A stretch of DNA of 64,000 nucleotides from Myxococcales bacterium. GTDB lineage: Bacteria; Myxococcota; Myxococcia; Myxococcales; Myxococcaceae. Shown one piece after another: positions 59,885 through 64,000 of this stretch; the stretch's first letter is position 1, and each line of letters opens with the position of its first letter. A program made the translations under genes and the position numbers. The notes under the pieces were generated by a model. That model did no database searches. It was not told the origin of the DNA and saw nothing but the letters and a program-made list of their open reading frames with translations. The DNA lies in contig JAUXRI010000022.1 of NCBI GenBank assembly GCA_030681895.1, forward strand, positions 1 through 64,000. The letters are read 5' to 3'.

Positions 59885-62800
59885 TCAGAGGCACGCCACG
59901 CGGTAGCTGATCGACAGCGTCTTGCCGGGCTCGGGCACGTAGAGCGGCTCGAAGATGACGGCGTTGATGGCCGAGTCGTAGCGCCACACGCGCGCGCCAC
60001 GGGCGTCTTGCTGCGGCAGCGCCTGGCCGTCGATGGCGACGTCGACCATGTTCCCGGCCGACGGCGTGCCGTTGAGGAAGAACGTCGTGCGGAAGCCGAA
60101 CGCGCCCTTGCCGATGTTCTCGAGCGCGGTCGCCCAGTTCGGCGTGCAGATCTCTTCGCGCAGACCGTTGGTGCTCGTCACGAGGGTGTTGTGGCGGCCG
60201 TCGTCCTGGCCTTCGACGGAGCACGGCGACGGGAACGGCGTGAACGGGCCGATGACGTTGTACGAGAACATGTTCGGGCGCTGCACGCCTTTGATGTTCA
60301 GCATCTGGTTCAAATAGAAGCTCATCGGCTGGTTGGCCTGCTCGAGCGCGTCGGTCACACACACCACGGCCAGCACGGCGTCGGGGCGAATGAAGCCGGC
60401 GTTCTTCGCAGGGTCGGTAATCTTCGGCGCCGTCAGCGCACGCACCGCGGGCACCACACACGTCTCGGAGCCCGAGCCGTTGGTGCCGAGCGCCACGAGG
60501 CTCCCGAACGCGGTCTCGATGTTGGCGGTCGTCGGCGTGATGATGCGGTCGCCCGTCCCGCCAGCACAGCCTGTGCCCGTGACGCCACCCACCCTGCAGA
60601 GGTCACCCGTCTCGCAGTTGGGGCACGACGTGTCGTCGTCAGCGTCGGTCGACGTCACGCCAATCTGGAAGTCGACCTGGCTCGTGGTGGCGTACTTGAT
60701 GAAGTTGTTGAAGTTCTGCGCGAGCGCCGTCTGCTCCTCGAACATCGAGCACGAGTTGTCGATGACCAGCAGGATGTCGGCCTTGGGCCGCGAGTCCTGG
60801 CGGAACGTGTCGGTGTTGAAGCCCATGGTGTCGCCACGGCCGGTCAAGGTCACCACGTAGTCGACCTGCTGACCGCCCTGGACCACCTGGATGCGGTACG
60901 CGCCCGAGTCGGTGCCGACGTTGAGGGGCCGGTACTTGAGCTGGAACGAGATGGGCGCTCCGCCCTGGTTGAGACAGGGGCCTGAGCTCCCGCCGACGGT
61001 GCAGGTCGGCAGCGACGCCGTCGCCGGCTGGTTGACGACGTTGAACTCCTGACACGCCGTGGAGCCCGCGCAGTTCATCGTCATCGGCATCGCCGTGTCA
61101 CCCGAGGCGATGAGCGACGCGCCGACCCAGCGCACCGGCTGCGGGCACGCGTTGTAGACGGTGAAGGTGCGGTCGGGCGAGTTGCAGCCCTGCTGCACGG
61201 TGCCGAAGTCGAGCGTGTTGGGCGAGATGACGAGGCAGCTCGGCGCCAGCGTCGCGGTCAGCTGCACCACCGGCTGCGAGCGGCCGGGCGTCGGGTCCGA
61301 GATGGAGAACGTCACCGAGCCGTTCACCGTGGTCGGCGTGTTGGGCAACGCGCCCTGCGGCCACGCGCGCGTCTGCACCGTCATGCACTCCTGCGGCGCG
61401 AGCTCGCGCTCCTGCAGCGCACCGGCCGGCAGCGAGAACATCGCGTCGGAGCCCGTGCCCAGGTCGAGGTTGGTGACGAGGCAGATGTCACCGGTCGCGG
61501 TCGCCGGCGCGATGTTGCAGACCTGGAACGTCAGGTCTTTCGTCGAGGGCGGCGTGACGACACCGAAGTTCAGGCTCAGCGGCGTGACGGTGTAGTTGCA
61601 GGGCGGCAGCGTGACCGGGCGCGCCGTCACCGTCAGGCGAACCTCGGGCTCGTCGGGGTCGTTCGAGAAGAAGGTGATCTCCCACTCCTTGTTGCCCGAC
61701 GCGCCGACCGTGGTGTTCGCTGGCGCGATACGAATCGGAATGTCGAGCGTCGCCGCGGCGCCAGAGGCCTCGATGCCGACGGCCGGGTTGTACGAGCCAG
61801 GGCCCGTCGCCGGCAGGTCGTCGGTGCAGGCGTTCGTCATGGTGTCGAAGCGGCCGACGCAGATCTCCGAGAGCGACGACTCGGCGTTCTTCGCAGTCAC
61901 CGTCCAGTAGGGCCGGCCAGCGCCCATCGCGCCGAGCTTCAGGTTGGCGCGCGGGTCGGCGGGCGTGGGGCGCGTGCCGACGTTGCGGAGTGTCACGCGG
62001 CGGGTCGCCGACGAGGTGTTGCCCGAGAAGTACGCGATACGGCCGAAGTTGAGCGTGTTGGCCGGCTGAACGTCGATATCGGGGCCGCCACCGATGCCCC
62101 GGAGCGGAATGGTGAAGCTGGGCTGGTTCCGCGCGTCGGTCGAGCCGCTGAACGTGCCCTGACGTGCGCCGAGCAGCACGGGGCGGAAGCTCAGGGTCGC
62201 CTTGGCGGTGCCGGGGACGATGGCGTTGGTCGCAGCGTTGCGGCTCGCCGCGGGAATCGTCAGCTTCGTGAGGTCACCCATGTTGGCCGCGGTGACGCGG
62301 TAGATGTTGCTGGGGTTCGCACCCTCACGCGTCGTCATGGCGCTCAGCTCGATGGCCTTGAAGCTCTGGTTGCTGAAGGTGACGTCGCCCGTGACGGTGA
62401 GGCTGGGCTGCACGTAGCCAAAGTCGAGCGTCGTCGGCGTCCACGAGAGCACGTTGGCGACGCCGCTCCCGACGAGGCGCACGTTCACCTCGGGGCAACC
62501 GTCAGCCGGCAGAATCTTGATGGTGGCGAAGTAGTCGCGGCTCTCGGTCGGCGCGAACTGGAAGGTGACGTTCTTGTCGCGCATCGGCGCGAGCGAGAAC
62601 TCGCCGCGCGGCGAGTCTGACGAGAGCGAGAACACCATGTCGGCCGAGGTGACGTCGCCGACGCGCGGGAACGACTCGGTCGCGCGGCGGTTCTTGAGGG
62701 CCTCGACGATGGTGAAGGTGTCTCCAGTGGCGACCGCGCCGAAGTCGATACGCGCCGGGAAGTCACACTCGCCGCGGAGCGCGAGGCCCTTGAGGGTCAG

Positions 62801-63268
62801 GAGCGTCGGCGCTGCCATCGGGTCGGCGTTCGGCATGGTGAGCTTCAGCTTCACCTCGTGCGCGACCGTCACCTGGGCGGGGTCTTCGGGCGGGTGGAAG
62901 AAGAACGTCAGCTCGGCCGTCTCGCCGATCGCCACGTCGATGGGCTCGAACTCGATGCCGAACACGGGGTCGGGCTCGACCACCGTCGTGCCCAGCTTCA
63001 CGGCGGGACCGGTCCCGTCCTTCGCGAAGCCCTCGAGGCGGAGCGGCGCGCGGCCGACGTTGCGCAACGTGATGACCTGGGTGACCTTCTTGGTCATCGG
63101 CACCGTGCCGAAGTCGACCTCGGTCGTCGCGACGTTGGCGCCGTCTTTCTCGATGAGGAGCACCGGCTCGCCAAAGACCGAATCGCGTTTCATTTCCCGG
63201 CAGCCTTCGCAGCCAACCATGGCAACGGCGAGGCTCGCAGCGAGCGTGAGTTTCAGAAGGGAGTTCAT
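59885..63268 (-). CDS. Large ASH-repeat lipoprotein with C-terminal VWA domain (paralogue)
   Basis: A 1127-residue protein from ATG 63268. Signal LLKLTLAASLAVAMVGC with lipobox MVGC. ASH/choice-of-anchor-D repeats (VDFGTVPMTKKVTQVITLRN, LDFGYVQPSLTVTGDVTFSN, LNFGRIAYFSGNTSSATRR) lead to a VWA domain at ADILLVIDNSCSM with Asp837-Ser839-Ser841. Domain order and the closing block (TALENIGKGAFGFRTTFFLN) match the gene at 54387-57590 (LQGLGRTAFGFRTQFFLTN). It heads an operon with two Cys-rich lipoproteins. It probably makes surface contacts. Confidence 0.85.
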   Translation of the reverse strand: MNSLLKLTLAASLAVAMVGCEGCREMKRDSVFGEPVLLIEKDGANVATTEVDFGTVPMTKKVTQVITLRNVGRAPLRLEGFAKDGTGPAVKLGTTVVEPDPVFGIEFEPIDVAIGETAELTFFFHPPEDPAQVTVAHEVKLKLTMPNADPMAAPTLLTLKGLALRGECDFPARIDFGAVATGDTFTIVEALKNRRATESFPRVGDVTSADMVFSLSSDSPRGEFSLAPMRDKNVTFQFAPTESRDYFATIKILPADGCPEVNVRLVGSGVANVLSWTPTTLDFGYVQPSLTVTGDVTFSNQSFKAIELSAMTTREGANPSNIYRVTAANMGDLTKLTIPAASRNAATNAIVPGTAKATLSFRPVLLGARQGTFSGSTDARNQPSFTIPLRGIGGGPDIDVQPANTLNFGRIAYFSGNTSSATRRVTLRNVGTRPTPADPRANLKLGAMGAGRPYWTVTAKNAESSLSEICVGRFDTMTNACTDDLPATGPGSYNPAVGIEASGAAATLDIPIRIAPANTTVGASGNKEWEITFFSNDPDEPEVRLTVTARPVTLPPCNYTVTPLSLNFGVVTPPSTKDLTFQVCNIAPATATGDICLVTNLDLGTGSDAMFSLPAGALQERELAPQECMTVQTRAWPQGALPNTPTTVNGSVTFSISDPTPGRSQPVVQLTATLAPSCLVISPNTLDFGTVQQGCNSPDRTFTVYNACPQPVRWVGASLIASGDTAMPMTMNCAGSTACQEFNVVNQPATASLPTCTVGGSSGPCLNQGGAPISFQLKYRPLNVGTDSGAYRIQVVQGGQQVDYVVTLTGRGDTMGFNTDTFRQDSRPKADILLVIDNSCSMFEEQTALAQNFNNFIKYATTSQVDFQIGVTSTDADDDTSCPNCETGDLCRVGGVTGTGCAGGTGDRIITPTTANIETAFGSLVALGTNGSGSETCVVPAVRALTAPKITDPAKNAGFIRPDAVLAVVCVTDALEQANQPMSFYLNQMLNIKGVQRPNMFSYNVIGPFTPFPSPCSVEGQDDGRHNTLVTSTNGLREEICTPNWATALENIGKGAFGFRTTFFLNGTPSAGNMVDVAIDGQALPQQDARGARVWRYDSAINAVIFEPLYVPEPGKTLSISYRVACL

Positions 63269-63454
63269 CGAGGTTCCGGGGGAAGGGGCGAGAGGGCGGC
63301 CTGAACCCGCAATTGATACGGGGTGTGCACTCCCCGTCAACCCTTCCGCCACGAGAAAGGAACAGCCGGGAGACAGGCGCTCGCAGAAGGTCTCGAACGG
63401 CTCCTGCCGCGTGGTACATCGGCCCCGATTTCTCAGCCGTTTACAGGAGCGTGC

Positions 63455-63991
63455 ATGCCGCTGCAGGACCTCAACGTGAAGAAGGCGCAGAAGCTGCTCT
63501 CGCGCATCATGGAGTTCGAGCTCGCAGGGGTCGTCCGCTACACGCACTACTCCCTGATGGTCGCGGGGCCGAACCGCATTCCGATCGTCGCGTTCATGAA
63601 GGCGCAGGCGAGCGAGTCGCTGCTCCACGCGCAGCAGGCTGGCGAAATCCTCACCGGCCTTGGTGGGCACCCCACGCTCACCATCGCGCAGATTCCCGAG
63701 TCGTATCAGCACTCGGTGAAGGACATTCTCGAAGAGTCACTGGCGCACGAGCGCAGCGCGCTGACGCTCTACAAGGAGTTCCTCGACGTGGTGGAAGACC
63801 GCAGCGTCTACCTCGAGGAGTTCGCGCGCACGCAGATCGCCCAGGAAGAGATGCACGGCCTCGAGGTGCGAAAGATGCTCCGCGACGTCGCCGTGACGGC
63901 GCCCGACTTCGACCTCGGCCACCACGACCACGACGGGAAGTCGGAGAAGAAGAAGGACAAGAAGAAGAAGGACAAGAAGCGCAAGGCGTAG
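63455..63991 (+). CDS. bfr: Bacterioferritin-like ferritin with Lys-rich tail
   Basis: A 178-residue four-helix ferritin-like protein. ATG 63455 follows AGGAG. Di-iron ligands are readable: Glu in MEFELAGVVRYTHYSL, SLLHAQQAGEIL (family E-x-x-H slot), SLAHERSALTLYKEF, and IAQEEMHGLEV. The usual bacterioferritin haem-binding Met is not obvious. After the fold comes a His-Asp segment (FDLGHHDHDG) and a tail of Lys (EKKKDKKKKDKKRKA), which is not part of normal bacterioferritins. Divergent from the VWA lipoprotein gene. Confidence 0.85.
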   Translation: MPLQDLNVKKAQKLLSRIMEFELAGVVRYTHYSLMVAGPNRIPIVAFMKAQASESLLHAQQAGEILTGLGGHPTLTIAQIPESYQHSVKDILEESLAHERSALTLYKEFLDVVEDRSVYLEEFARTQIAQEEMHGLEVRKMLRDVAVTAPDFDLGHHDHDGKSEKKKDKKKKDKKRKA

Positions 63992-64000
63992 CGAGGCGTG

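Overview
The window looks like chromosomal DNA from a myxobacterium (Myxococcota, probably Cystobacterineae). G+C is very high by eye and third positions are strongly G/C. GTG starts and 4-base start/stop overlaps are common. Many secreted lipoproteins carry Asp-Ala-Gly, Pro-Val or Gly/Ala-rich linkers. One protein ends in a MYXO-CTERM-type tail, and a PilZ-containing enhancer-binding protein, an HD-GYP/LuxR fusion and a repeat-companion (TIGR02996-like) protein are present. I could not compute composition or run any database search, so family calls rest on motif reading.

Layout. 1-4031: a coupled set of a GntR-type regulator (cut by the window edge), a CrtC-like lipocalin protein, a small unknown protein and a GMC oxidoreductase. 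4392-12023: mixed housekeeping and secreted genes, namely a TPR-like secreted protein, a lone LivM permease, a delta-60 repeat surface protein with a MYXO-CTERM tail, a lipase-like hydrolase, a lipid kinase and a hybrid sensor kinase. 12020-23848: a two-armed locus. The plus arm has a glycosyltransferase and two alpha/beta hydrolases without the usual nucleophile Ser. The minus arm is an operon of NAD synthetase, acyl-CoA-type ligase, short PrmC-like methyltransferase, acyl carrier protein and asparagine-synthase-type amidotransferase. Serine-acetyltransferase-like genes sit at both ends. The set resembles the gene company of exosortase-A-associated exopolysaccharide loci, but no exosortase is visible here. 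An AbiE-like toxin-antitoxin pair sits between the arms. 23903-29963: a Cys-rich lipoprotein, a MauG-type dihaem peroxidase, a large unknown lipoprotein with an acetyltransferase, and a PilZ/AAA+ sigma-54 activator.

30030-48804: an exopolysaccharide assembly and export locus flanked by two secreted family-44 glycoside hydrolases. One operon (43954 down to 34757) encodes the initiating sugar transferase, Wzx flippase, OPX export protein, outer-membrane barrel, receiver protein, Wzz co-polymerase, a GT2 enzyme, a BY-kinase-like protein without a P-loop, and an SDR. A second operon (48804 down to 44354) couples one GH44 enzyme, a 56-residue membrane protein and a Wzz-Wzy fusion. A WecG-type glycosyltransferase and a polysaccharide deacetylase are nearby. 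Decayed sequence lies between the first GH44 gene and the WecG gene: a receiver-domain remnant and a degenerate repeat that looks derived from the 3' end of the WecG gene.

48902-64000: a GNAT-6 gene broken by an amber codon, two lipoproteins (one a lysophospholipase-like hydrolase), a VapBC pair, an HD-GYP/LuxR regulator divergent from an ImmA/IrrE-like protein with a degraded zinc motif, two large paralogous ASH-repeat plus VWA lipoproteins with two Cys-rich lipoproteins, a TIGR02996-type protein, a tryptophanyl-tRNA-synthetase remnant, and a bacterioferritin with a lysine-rich tail.

Most notable: the Wzz-Wzy fusion and its coupled micro-protein, the GH44 pair around the polysaccharide locus, the amidotransferase/ACP/ligase operon interrupted by the AbiE-like pair, the amber-split GNAT gene, and the kinase-like protein that has lost its nucleotide site.
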